A DNA stretch of 64,000 nt from an uncultured Lentisphaerota bacterium (GTDB lineage Bacteria; Verrucomicrobiota; Kiritimatiellia; CAIQIC01), in contig CAITZM010000116.1 of assembly GCA_903896925.1 (NCBI GenBank), positions 1 through 64,000 of the forward strand. Reading direction: 5' to 3'. Both the position numbers and the translations under genes were made by a program. The number at the start of each line of letters is the position of its first letter. Position 1 is the first letter of the stretch. The notes beneath the pieces were generated by a model. The model was not told the DNA's origin. It worked only from the letters and a program-made list of their open reading frames with translations, and did not search any database. Positions 1 to 8,976 of the stretch are shown piece after piece.

Positions 1-957
1 CACCGATTTCACGGATGAGCAGACGGGGTTTGAAAGGCACCGACCAGAACCTCACGCGGAGCGTGAGGACTACTACGCGGAAGATATTCACAGAAGATAG
101 CGAAGGGAACGAAGCTCTTGGTTCCCTTCGTTAGCTTCCTGTTCAACGTCTGCCGTCAGACCAACTCCGCAAAAACCGGATGCTGACGAACAGAGCGCGT
201 TCGGTCTGGAAGATTTCGACAGAATCATTATCGTCAGAATCATCAGGAAGCGCCGGCCGTCTTAAAATGATTCTGCCCCTAATGATTCTGTCGTTTCCTC
301 CGCTGCTGCCGGTGCGTCATCACCCTGTACATGGCCCCGCAAAGGGGAACGGCAGAGGCAGAAGTGATCCACAGATTCCACCGATTTCACGGATGCGAAG
401 CCGGGATGGGAAAAACACCGAACAGAACCTCACGCGGAACGTGAGGACTGCTTTGAGGAAGAGGTTCACAGAAGATAACGAAGGTAACGAGGCTCTTGGT
501 TCACTTCGTTATCTTCCTGTTCAACATCTGCCGTCAGACCAGCTCCGCAAAAAACCGGATGCTGACGAACAGCGCACGTTCGGTCTGGAAGATTTCGACA
601 GAACCATTATCGGCAGAATCATCAGGAGGCGCAGACCGCACTGAAATGATTCTGGCCCCAATGATTCTGTCGTTTCCTCCGCTGCTGCCGGTGCGTCATC
701 ACCCAGTGCATGGCCCAGCACAGAAGCACGGCCGAGGAAGAAATGATCCACAGATTCCACCGATGCGAAGACGGGAGGGGTATGGCACCGAACAGAACCT
801 CACGCGGAGCGTGAGGACTACTTTGAGGAAGAGGTTCACACACGACCATGAAGGGAACGAAGCTCTTCGTTCCCTTCGTTGTCTTCGTGTTCAACGTCCG
901 CCGTCAGACCAGCTCCGCAAAAACACGATTGCTGACGAACAGCGCGCGTTCGGTCAG
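1..957. repeat. Three direct repeat units of about 370 bp; last unit merges into the 3' end of hemW
   Basis: 'cgtcagaccaRctccgcaaaaa...ctgacgaacagMgcRcgttcggt' recurs at about 151, 529 and 899 (spacing 378 and 370); each unit also has 'cctcacgcggagcgtgagg' and the first two have 'cagaatcatt...aatgattctg'. Confidence 0.85.
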
Positions 958-2037
958 GCGCAGGCGGCCGGCCCCCAGCTCCAGCAGGCCCTGCGCGCAC
1001 AGCTGCTCCAGCGCCGCGCCGCTGAGCGCGAGCGCGTCGAAGCCGGTCTGCTGCCGGAACGCCGCCAGGTCCACGCCCTCCAGCAGCCACAGCCAGACGA
1101 TCAGCGTCTCGCGCGCCTTCGCCTCCGGCGCCAGCTCCTCTTCAAAATCGCGCGGCGACCCGCCCGCCTCGATGCGCCGGCAATAGTCGTCCAGGTCCTC
1201 GACGTTCGCATGCCGCCGGCCCGCGGTGTGCCCGTGCGCCGCCGGCCCGCAGCCGGCATACTCGCCCCCGCGCCAGTAGTTCAGATTGTGCCGGCACGCC
1301 CGGCCTGGCCGCGCGAAGTTGGAGATCTCGTAATGTTCCCAGCCCGCGGCCAGCAGCGTGCGGCGCAGCGCGTGGTACTGCTCCGCCTGCTCCTCGTCGG
1401 GCACCTCGACCAGCGCGCCCCGGGCCTGCTGCTCCGCGAGCGGCGTGCCCGGCTCGATGGCGAGCGCGTAGCAGGACAAATGCTCCGGTTGCCACGCGAG
1501 CAGCCCGCGCACATCCGCCAGCATCCGCTCCGTGGTCTCCCCCGGCAGCGCGTACATCAGGTCCACGCTCACGTTGTCGAAGCCCGCCGCGCGCAGCAGG
1601 TCGAAGCCGGCGCGCGCCTCCGCCGCCGTGTGCAGCCGGCCGAGGCGGCGCAGGGCCGCATCGTCGAGCGACTGCACGCCGAGCGAGACGCGGTTGACGC
1701 CGGCGCGCCGGAGCACCGCCGCCTTGCCGGCGTCGAGCGTCCCGGGATTCGCCTCGACCGTCCACTCGCGCACCGCGGCCAGCGGCACGCGCCGCCGGAC
1801 CAGGTCGAGCAAGTCACCGAGCTGCGCCGCGTCGAGCGCCGTCGGCGTGCCGCCGCCGATGTAGACCGTGTCCGGCGCGAAGCCCGCGGGCAGCGCCGCC
1901 AGCTCCTTTTCCAAGGCTTGGAAGAAGCGGGCGACCGTTTTTCCAAAGCTTGGAACACCCGCCAGCGGCAGCGAATAGAAATCGCAGTAGGCGCACTTGC
2001 GGGCGCAGAACGGGATGTGGATGTAGAGGCCGGACAT
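904..2037 (-). CDS. hemW: Radical SAM HemW-like heme chaperone / coproporphyrinogen III oxidase-like protein
   Basis: MSGLYIHIPFCARKCAYCDFYSL radical SAM CxxxCxxC; YIGGGTPTAL; NLNYWRGGEYAGCGPAAHG. Confidence 0.93.
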   Translation of the reverse strand: MSGLYIHIPFCARKCAYCDFYSLPLAGVPSFGKTVARFFQALEKELAALPAGFAPDTVYIGGGTPTALDAAQLGDLLDLVRRRVPLAAVREWTVEANPGTLDAGKAAVLRRAGVNRVSLGVQSLDDAALRRLGRLHTAAEARAGFDLLRAAGFDNVSVDLMYALPGETTERMLADVRGLLAWQPEHLSCYALAIEPGTPLAEQQARGALVEVPDEEQAEQYHALRRTLLAAGWEHYEISNFARPGRACRHNLNYWRGGEYAGCGPAAHGHTAGRRHANVEDLDDYCRRIEAGGSPRDFEEELAPEAKARETLIVWLWLLEGVDLAAFRQQTGFDALALSGAALEQLCAQGLLELGAGRLRLTERALFVSNRVFAELV

Positions 2038-2044
2038 GCCGCGG

Positions 2045-2326
2045 TTATTTTTCCGCGCCGATGGCGAACATGCGCTCGAGGTCGTGCTTGGAAAACACCT
2101 TGAAGGCGATCAGGGTTTCCGACTTGGTGATGCCGGGGATCAGCAGCATGTGGCGCGTCACCAGGTCCGCCAGCTCCTCGTTGTCCTTGACGCGCAGGAT
2201 CGCCACGAGGTCGTGGCGGCCGGCCACGGAGAAGACCTCCGTGATGCCCGCCAGTTCCGCGAGGCGCTCCGCCACCTCGTTCACCCGGCCGCGTTCGGTA
2301 TTCAACAGCACCATGGCAGAGATCAT
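2045..2326 (-). CDS. Lrp/AsnC ligand-binding (RAM) domain protein, stand-alone
   Basis: 93 aa MISAMVLLNTERGRVNEVAERLAELAGITEVFSVAGRHDLVAILRV; start moved in from the longer track ORF, RBS-like ggagccgaaag upstream. Confidence 0.8.
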   Translation of the reverse strand: MISAMVLLNTERGRVNEVAERLAELAGITEVFSVAGRHDLVAILRVKDNEELADLVTRHMLLIPGITKSETLIAFKVFSKHDLERMFAIGAEK

Positions 2327-2346
2327 CTTTCGGCTCCTTGGTTGGT

Positions 2347-3072
2347 TCACCAGAAATGATAGTCGCCGGTCGCCAGGATGTAGAGACCGAGCAGGAAGTT
2401 GGTGACGCCGTGGCAGACGATCGCGGCGGCGATGTCGCGCGTCCGCAGCAGCACCCAGCCGAAGGCGAGGCCGGCGCCGATCCCCGCCAGCCACTGGCTG
2501 TGCTCGAGCCCGAAGACCAGGCAGACCAGCGCGAACATGAGCGGCTGGAACAGGCCCAGGTCCACCCGCCAGAACTTGTCGCCGATCATCCAGCGGTAGA
2601 CGAAGCCGCGCCAGAACAGCTCCTCGCACGCGGCGATCGTCACCGACGTGCCGAACAGCTTGACCAGCGTCAGCCCCCAGCCGCAGGTCTCCGGCGCGAA
2701 GGGCCAGATCTTCGGCAGCGCCGGCGCCGGGAACCACGGCTGCACCGCGCAGAAGCGCATATAGATGGCATGGAGCGTCGGGCAGTGCGCCTTGGTCCAC
2801 GGGAGTTCCGGCCCGACCCAGAGCGCGAACACCCCGACGCCCACCGCGAACGCCAGCGGCAGGTGGCGCACGCTGGCCCGCCCGTACCAGCGCCACGGCC
2901 GCAGCGCCAGCAGCAGCAGCGAACAGACGACCGTCTGGATCGCGTAGCGCCACGCCGGAGGGATCTGCGGCACGTCCAGAAACGTCATGATCGCCATCCA
3001 CACCCCGAAGGGCGCGATGTGGCTGAGGTAGGCCTTGCGGCCCTCGTCGGTCGGCTGGAGCTGGGCATCCAT
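2347..3072 (-). CDS. CPBP/CAAX-like intramembrane protease (resembles exosortase-associated CAAX-related proteins)
   Basis: ACEELFWRGFVYRW, LVFGLEHSQW, AAAIVCHGVTNFLLG motifs; start uncertain (3072 or 3144). Confidence 0.78.
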   Translation of the reverse strand: MDAQLQPTDEGRKAYLSHIAPFGVWMAIMTFLDVPQIPPAWRYAIQTVVCSLLLLALRPWRWYGRASVRHLPLAFAVGVGVFALWVGPELPWTKAHCPTLHAIYMRFCAVQPWFPAPALPKIWPFAPETCGWGLTLVKLFGTSVTIAACEELFWRGFVYRWMIGDKFWRVDLGLFQPLMFALVCLVFGLEHSQWLAGIGAGLAFGWVLLRTRDIAAAIVCHGVTNFLLGLYILATGDYHFW

Positions 3073-3142
3073 GGCAAAAAGTTCTGGCGCATTGTAAGGA
3101 AAAACTTGCGGATGGCGACGCTTTTTCCAATCATCGGCCCCC

Positions 3143-4126
3143 ATGAACACCACCTTCCCCCTCCTCGACGCCGCCGGCTTCGCGGCGCGGCTCGCCGCGC
3201 CGCCCGCGCCGTACCAGCAGCAGTATTTCGCCCTGTACTCCAGCATCCTCGGCGGCATCGTCACCGACCCGCGCCTGATGCTCGTACCCGCCGACGACCA
3301 CCTCGTCCACCGCGGCGACGGCGTCTTCGACACCGCCAAGTGCGTCGCCGGCCGGCTCTACAACCTCGAGGCGCACCTCGACCGGCTGGAGCATTCCGGC
3401 GCGCGCATCTTCCTGGCGCCCCCGCTCGACCGCCCCACCCTGCGCGCCGCGGTCGTGGCGACCGTCCATGCCGGCGGCCACCGCGACTGTCTCGTGCGCA
3501 TCCTGCTCGGCCGCGGCCCCGGCAGCCTCGGGATCAGCCCGCGCGACTGTCCCCGCGCCTCGCTCTACATCCTCGCCTACGCCGGCCATCCGTCCTTCAT
3601 GACCGCGCACCCCGGCGGCGCGCGCATCGTCACCAGCCGCGTCCCGGTCAAGGCGGATTTCTTTGCCACGATCAAGACGGTGAACTATCTGCCCAACGCA
3701 CTGATGAAGCGCGAGGCTGTCGAGGCCGGCGTGGATTTTGCCGTCGCGTTCGACGCCGTCGGCCAGCTCGCCGAGGGTGCGACCGAGAACTTCGGGATCG
3801 TCACCGCCGACCGCCGGCTGCTGGTGCCCGGCCCGGAGCACATCCTGGCCGGCACGACGATGAACCGCGCGCTGGAGCTGTCGGCCGGGCTGGTGCGCGA
3901 GGGCCTGCTGACCGGCGTCGGCCGCGGTGCGATCACGCGCGCGATGGCGGGAGCCGCGTCCGAGATGTTGATTTTCGGGACCACGCCGGACGTCACCAGC
4001 GTCGTCGAGTGGGATGGCAAGCCGGCGGGCGGCGGCCGTCCCGGCCCGGTGGGGACGGCGCTCAACCTGCTGGTGCAGAGCGACGAACGGGAGAACCAGG
4101 GGCTGCTGACGCCGGTCTGGGAATAA
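3143..4126 (+). CDS. Aminotransferase class IV (branched-chain aminotransferase / aminodeoxychorismate lyase-like)
   Basis: HRGDGVFDTAKCVAGRLYNLEAHLDRL; KTVNYLPNALMKREA; EGATENFGIV. Confidence 0.87.
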   Translation: MNTTFPLLDAAGFAARLAAPPAPYQQQYFALYSSILGGIVTDPRLMLVPADDHLVHRGDGVFDTAKCVAGRLYNLEAHLDRLEHSGARIFLAPPLDRPTLRAAVVATVHAGGHRDCLVRILLGRGPGSLGISPRDCPRASLYILAYAGHPSFMTAHPGGARIVTSRVPVKADFFATIKTVNYLPNALMKREAVEAGVDFAVAFDAVGQLAEGATENFGIVTADRRLLVPGPEHILAGTTMNRALELSAGLVREGLLTGVGRGAITRAMAGAASEMLIFGTTPDVTSVVEWDGKPAGGGRPGPVGTALNLLVQSDERENQGLLTPVWE

Positions 4127-4183
4127 AGATTTCGAGGAAGTGCTTGCATCCCGTGGGTTTTTGGCTATCTTAGCGGCCGCGAC

Positions 4184-4260
<77 letters not shown>

Positions 4261-4270
4261 ACCTTCGCGA

Positions 4271-4296
4271 GGCCAGCCCAAGTGGGCTGGCCTTTT
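4271..4296 (+). terminator. Rho-independent terminator-like hairpin after tRNA
   Basis: ggccagccc-aagt-gggctggcc followed by tttt. Confidence 0.75.
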
Positions 4297-4375
4297 GCTT
4301 CGGTTGGCACGCCCGCTGTAACCCGGTGAAGGCGGGCACGCCGCGACAAGGAGGCCCATGATGGAACACGCTGCT

Positions 4376-4711
4376 ATGCACTACGTTTACATCATCGGGA
4401 GTCTCTCTTCCCCTGGCCATCGATACGTGGGTTTCACAGCGTGCAAGGTGGATTTACGGCTGGAGCGCCACAACGCGGGAACGACGCCGTCCACGGCGCG
4501 CTATCGGCCCTGGCAATTGTTGTGGGTCGGCGCGTTCACCACAAAAGAGTTGGCACTGGCCTTTGAGACATATCTGAAGAGCGGCTCGGGGCGTGCTTTC
4601 GCCAACAAACATTTGTTACCTATGAGCGGCCTGCCATCATCGACCGAAGAAGATCCGCAGCCGCCATCCACCTCCACCCTGCCAGACGCCAGCAGACCGT
4701 TTCCGCCGTAG
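4376..4711 (+). CDS. GIY-YIG nuclease family protein
   Basis: MHYVYIIGSLSSPGHRYVGFTACKVDLRLERHNAG...RPWQLLWVGAF...AFETYLKSGSGRAFANKH; alternative start 4358. Confidence 0.85.
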   Translation: MHYVYIIGSLSSPGHRYVGFTACKVDLRLERHNAGTTPSTARYRPWQLLWVGAFTTKELALAFETYLKSGSGRAFANKHLLPMSGLPSSTEEDPQPPSTSTLPDASRPFPP

Positions 4712-4800
4712 CTTGCCCGCCGTAGCCCGCCGTAGCCTTGCGTAGGCGGGCGTAGGCGGGCGTAGCCGGAACCTGTCCGCCGTAGCCCGGCGAAGGCGGG
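4700..4800. repeat. Palindromic 'CCCGCCGTAGC/GCGTAGGCGGG' cluster
   Basis: Repeated ccgccgtag followed by complementary cgtaggcgggcgtaggcggg; can fold into long hairpins. Confidence 0.7.
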
Positions 4801-4816
4801 TCCCCGCTACCACCTT

Positions 4817-4851
4817 GAAGGGCCGGAACCCGTGTTCCGGCCCTTCTTTTT
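4817..4851 (+). terminator. Strong hairpin terminator following a duplicated tRNA 3' end
   Basis: gaagggccggaac-ccgt-gttccggcccttc (13 bp perfect) then ttttt. Confidence 0.8.
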
Positions 4852-5215
4852 CCCCGAGCGCTGTCCATCGCAACCGCTTTTCGCCCAGTTAGCTGTGCAT
4901 CGTCGCCCTTATGCTGCTGGAGCAATTGTCCTAGCTGGGCCATGTGCGCGGTTTCCTTGCTGCAATCACGGGCTTTACTCCCCTCCTCTTTCCCGATGTC
5001 GTCATCGCCACGACGCGCGGCCACGCAACACACCTATCCATTGTCAGGTGACAAGCCTTTACACTGTCACCCTGTTCACTCGCGATGAACAAGCCTTATT
5101 AATGAACATCCAGGGTTGCGTTCATTTTCTGTCCACCTGCATGGTAAGCAGCTACAAGTTATGGCACCAGCGCGGAAGGTCGGCCACCGCGAACAGGCTG
5201 GCGATGTCAGTCGCG

Positions 5216-5749
5216 TCAATCACTTGCCAACAAGGGTTCAAGCCGGTCCACGCAGGTGGCAAAACGATGCAGGGCCTCGCGAAACACGCTCACATTGAGC
5301 GCGTCGTGGTGGATGGTGGTCTCCAGCGATATCGGGATCACGGGCTCCTGAGGATCGGCCGGCGGGAACAACAGGGCGATGAAATGCACCGAGCAAAGGT
5401 GGTGAATGTCGCGAAACCTGTCCGCGAGGCCCAAGAGGTCCTTCCTCAAGCTGATATGGGTCCCCAGCCGCACCATCGGCGAGTTCCACTGCTTGAGGAC
5501 GTAGCCCAGCTTCTGCCCGCTATCGTACACGTCGAAAAACACCTCGATGGCCGGGATGTCGCGAGGCTGCACTTCCTGCAGCGTGATGCCGCAGCAGGGC
5601 GCGCAGAGGAGCAGGAAATCCTTCAGGTTGGCTTGCTCCACGAGCTGCGCCATGCGTTCCATGGATACCTTAGGTTTAGGAACGCGCAGAAAACGCGCCC
5701 TGTTCGTCGGGCGCCGGTATTTCCCGCGGTCAAATGGGTCATTGTTCAT
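5216..5749 (-). CDS. Hypothetical protein
   Basis: MNNDPFDRGKYRRPTNRARFLRVPKPKVSMERMAQLVEQANLKDFLLLCAPCCG...; RBS-like ggaggcggag upstream of 5749. Confidence 0.6.
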   Translation of the reverse strand: MNNDPFDRGKYRRPTNRARFLRVPKPKVSMERMAQLVEQANLKDFLLLCAPCCGITLQEVQPRDIPAIEVFFDVYDSGQKLGYVLKQWNSPMVRLGTHISLRKDLLGLADRFRDIHHLCSVHFIALLFPPADPQEPVIPISLETTIHHDALNVSVFREALHRFATCVDRLEPLLASD

Positions 5750-5966
5750 CTCCGCCTCCCCTCGACAGGCAGTCTGCTTGTGTTGGTTTTCATGGCGTTT
5801 CCTTTCACGCCCACCATGATAAGGCCCCACAGGGACATTTGACGTCCGTGTGAATTTAAAGCACGGGCCGCGGGCTGGCGGCGGCTCGGGCCCGCGCCAG
5901 GTTTATGACACGGAAAGCCGTTGCCAAGCATGGGAACCCGTGGTTGAATAGACACGCATCAGGAGT

Positions 5967-6120
5967 GAGCCCGCGATAGTGCGGGCTCTGCCAACCGGGG
6001 ACGGGATCCCACGGTGGCTTCCTGAAGGTCGGTGACCTTCAGGAGATGTGCGGAGGACGAACCTCCGAAACAAAAATCCCGGGCGAGCAGGCCATCCTGA
6101 TGCAGGATGGCCTGCTTTGT
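5967..6120 (+). ncRNA. Candidate structured RNA / leader with four consecutive hairpins
   Basis: gagcccgc/gcgggctc (5967-5988), tcctgaaggtc/gaccttcagga (6020-6044), cggagg/cctccg (6051-6067), agcaggccatcctg/caggatggcctgct (6086-6116) then ttgtttt. Confidence 0.45.
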
Positions 6121-6159
6121 TTTCGCCAAGGCCTGATGCGTCGGGAAAGGAAGCGACGC

Positions 6160-6378
6160 ATGAGCGCGAAGATCAGCATCCGGTTGAATCCGGCGAACCC
6201 GGAACACCACCTGTGGAACAACCACGGCACGTGGTTCATCCACTACACCCTCCACCGGCCCGACTGCACCAAGCAGCGGGTCCGGGCCTCCCTGGGAACC
6301 CATGACCGCCACGCGGCGCGCCTGCTCCGGGATGAGCGTCTCGCCCTGCTGGGGGCCCCGGCCGTCAACAAGGAGTGA
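6160..6378 (+). CDS. Small protein resembling the N-terminal arm-type DNA-binding domain of tyrosine recombinases
   Basis: MSAKISIRLNPANPEHHLWNNHGTWFIHYTLHRPDCTKQRVRASLGTHDRHAARLLRDERLALL. Confidence 0.5.
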   Translation: MSAKISIRLNPANPEHHLWNNHGTWFIHYTLHRPDCTKQRVRASLGTHDRHAARLLRDERLALLGAPAVNKE

Positions 6379-6381
6379 GCC

Positions 6382-6963
6382 ATGGATATCGTCATTATCT
6401 CAGCGGACGAACCGCAGGAACCGGAACTCCTCAGCTTCCCCGTGGTCTGCCTCTATCTTATCCAGCGGCGGCCGGACCTGACCACCTTGGAACACTTTGC
6501 GATCTGGCAGAAAATCCGCGACCTGGTCAACGGCAGCTGCGGCGGCGAGGCGGCCTTTGTCGGCCGTGACGGAGGGCTGTTGTTCTATCCCAACAATTAC
6601 ACCCCCATGCTGACCGCCCTGCTCACGGAGCCCGCCTTCTTTGACCTTTTGGAGGGGTACGATTTTGACGGGCGCGCCCTGAAGCTCTTCTTCCACCATA
6701 GCTACCGGTGGAGCGGCCACCCGTGGCGGCCGGCCACGCCCGCCCTGGAGGCAGAGGAACAGGTCCTGCCGGCCTTCAATGAGGCACTGCGGCAGATGAG
6801 CAGGTTCTCGGAGACTCTGCAACCCATCGCCCTGGACGCGCCCCACCGCAGGGTGTTGTGCAGCCCCATGCCACCCATGAAGTGGTTCATGAAGCCCCTG
6901 CCCCGTAAACCGGCGGACCAGGATGCGGCGAACGCCATCCAGAAAACCGGGACAGACCTTTGA
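6382..6963 (+). CDS. Hypothetical protein
   Basis: 193 aa ORF 4 nt after the preceding ORF, same strand, GGAGTGAGCC RBS-like. Confidence 0.6.
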   Translation: MDIVIISADEPQEPELLSFPVVCLYLIQRRPDLTTLEHFAIWQKIRDLVNGSCGGEAAFVGRDGGLLFYPNNYTPMLTALLTEPAFFDLLEGYDFDGRALKLFFHHSYRWSGHPWRPATPALEAEEQVLPAFNEALRQMSRFSETLQPIALDAPHRRVLCSPMPPMKWFMKPLPRKPADQDAANAIQKTGTDL

Positions 6964-7051
6964 GCGCTGAGCCGAAACGAAAACAACAGCTGCATGGATG
7001 ACGAATAGCATGACAACACACCAAGACGTAGTTGAAGCCTGAAGGAGCATC

Positions 7052-7456
7052 ATGAACCATAACGAATACGAAGAGACCGGCAGCAAGGCGCTGCGCGCCG
7101 CCTGGGAGTTCCCCTTCCCCGCCCAGGCCGTGGCCAAGGCAGCCGAGCAGCAACGGCAACACCATGCCCGGCGGATGGCGTGGTGGGAGAAAACCGCCCG
7201 CACGGTCGAGGCGACCCTGCGCAAGAAAGGCTTCGAATACCGCGAGCGGGAGGTCACCGGCGGCGCGCGGCTCGAAGTGGTCGGCGACCCGGAACTGGTC
7301 AAGCGCATCGGCGAGGCGAAGCGCAAGATCCGGGAACACCGGGAGTCCGCCCGCACCTATGCCACGTGGACGCGCGCGCTGAAGACCGTCAGCCGGCGCC
7401 CGGGCGGCCAACCGCTCCAGCTGACCATCGGGGATATCCTGTTCTTTGGCTTGTGA
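7052..7456 (+). CDS. Hypothetical charged, helical protein
   Basis: 134 aa, RBS-like gaaggag upstream; EEQQRQHHARR-type helical composition. Confidence 0.6.
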   Translation: MNHNEYEETGSKALRAAWEFPFPAQAVAKAAEQQRQHHARRMAWWEKTARTVEATLRKKGFEYREREVTGGARLEVVGDPELVKRIGEAKRKIREHRESARTYATWTRALKTVSRRPGGQPLQLTIGDILFFGL

Positions 7457-7464
7457 GGAACGCG

Positions 7465-7665
7465 ATGAAAATACTGATGGCTTTCGGCTTCCTGAGCCTG
7501 CTGGGCTTGCTGACCGCACTCGCCGGGCTGGGCCTGTGGAAGGCCCTCGTGCTGGCCGTGGAAACCCAAGGCGAGCTGGCGGTGCGCGCCCTGTTCTATG
7601 CCACCTTCTTCGTGGCCAGCGGGGTCTTTACGATCGTGTCGTGCCGCCAAAGCCGAGGTCAGTGA
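7465..7665 (+). CDS. Small two-TM membrane protein
   Basis: MKILMAFGFLSLLGLLTALAGLGLWKALVLAVETQGELAVRALFYATFFVASGVFTIVSC; 66 aa, 8 nt after previous stop. Confidence 0.6.
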   Translation: MKILMAFGFLSLLGLLTALAGLGLWKALVLAVETQGELAVRALFYATFFVASGVFTIVSCRQSRGQ

Positions 7666-7768
7666 TACCGAGGGGGCACAGGGGAGGTGGGCCATGACGG
7701 CCCGTCCGCGGCACCACCGAGCGGTGAAGAAGATTGACCGCGGAACAGAAGGAAACGAAGAAGCAAAG

Positions 7769-8040
7769 CATCCACAGATTCCACAGATAACACAGATTTC
7801 CGGAGGGGGGATGAGGGAATCAGGAAGGCAGGAACGAGAAGAAGAAAATCAACCGCCAAGACGCCAAGGACACCAAGTTAAAGCAGCGGAGAAAAGGATG
7901 TCAGCGACAGACTTCGACTCCGATCCTTGACGACAGAGCGCTACTGGCATCCGCGGCTTCGTTTATCTTGGCGATCTTGGCGCCTTGGCGGTGAAAAGAA
8001 AAGGCATCCGCCCTTCGACAAGGCTCAGGGCAGGCGGGGC
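7769..8040. repeat. Composite repeat island
   Basis: catccacagattccacagataacacagatttccgg; accgccaagacgccaagg...cttggcgccttggcggtg inverted pair; cccttcgacaaggctcagggcagg. Confidence 0.85.
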
Positions 8041-8082
8041 TCAACACAGGCAGGGCAGGCACGATACAAAGGCGGAACAACC

Positions 8083-8844
8083 ATGATTCTTCATATTCCA
8101 CATTCATCCCAAACCATTCCACAGGATTTGAGAGACCAACTCGTCCTTGCCGATGACGAACTGCGCACAGAACTGCGGCTGATGACCGATGCGTTCACCG
8201 ACGAGCTGTTTGGCCTGCCGGGAACGACCATGGTCCGGCTGCCCATTTCCCGGCTGCTGGTGGATGTCGAGCGGTTTCCGGACGACGCCCAAGAGCCCAT
8301 GAGCCAGGTCGGGATGGGCATGACCTACACCGCCACCGCCGACGGGAAAATGCTGCGGCGCACGCTCCAAGCCGCCGAGAAACAGGCGCTGGTGACCCGG
8401 TACTATGAGCCTCATCACCAACTGCTATGCGCTAAAGTCCGGGAAGAACTGGAACAGCAGGGTCGGGCGCTGATTATTGATTGCCACAGTTTTCCGAGCC
8501 AACCCCTGCCGTTCGAGCAGGACCAGGCCGTGCCGCGGCCCGCGTTCTGCATCGGCATAGACTCGTTTCACACGCCGGAGTCGCTGGCCTGCCTGACCGC
8601 GCGGTTCATCGGGGAAATGGGTTTCAGCGTCGGCATCAACCGCCCCTACGCGGGCGCCTTGGTGCCCATGGCCTATTATAGGAAAGAGCGCCGCGTGACA
8701 TCCATCATGATCGAGATAAACCGCAGCCTGTACATGGACGAGTCGAACGGCAAGAAGGCCGGCGGCTTCGAGCGCACCCAAGCGCACGTACAAGGACTGC
8801 TGAACACGATAAGAGCTGGCCACCAACAGGCGCTCAAGCTTTGA
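8083..8844 (+). CDS. N-formylglutamate amidohydrolase family protein
   Basis: MILHIPHSSQTIPQDLRDQL; DCHSFPSQPLPFEQD; NRPYAGALVPMAYY; IMIEINRSLYMDE. Confidence 0.85.
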   Translation: MILHIPHSSQTIPQDLRDQLVLADDELRTELRLMTDAFTDELFGLPGTTMVRLPISRLLVDVERFPDDAQEPMSQVGMGMTYTATADGKMLRRTLQAAEKQALVTRYYEPHHQLLCAKVREELEQQGRALIIDCHSFPSQPLPFEQDQAVPRPAFCIGIDSFHTPESLACLTARFIGEMGFSVGINRPYAGALVPMAYYRKERRVTSIMIEINRSLYMDESNGKKAGGFERTQAHVQGLLNTIRAGHQQALKL

Positions 8845-8976
8845 ACAGCTGAAGTAAACCGACCAGGCCCCGGCGCGGCCAGAGCCATAGCACGGCGGCC
8901 GCACACCCGGCCGGAGCGCGGCCGGCAAGCTGCCCCACCCTGACGACCGCACGCATACTTCCTGAGAAAACAGCGA

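Noticed and set aside
496-2103. 535-aa plus-strand ORF opposite hemW
   Set aside because: High-GC shadow ORF, Arg/Gln/Val-rich with no recognisable motifs; the minus strand encodes convincing HemW.
5967-6159. Coding extension MCGGRTSETKIPGEQAILMQDG... of the 6160 ORF
   Set aside because: It would run through the candidate terminator hairpin; the start at 6160 has a better RBS.
6160-6378. Complete integrase
   Set aside because: Only an arm-domain-like segment; no catalytic R-H-R-Y region.
5967-7665. Retron or diversity-generating retroelement
   Set aside because: No reverse transcriptase in the window despite the structured RNA.
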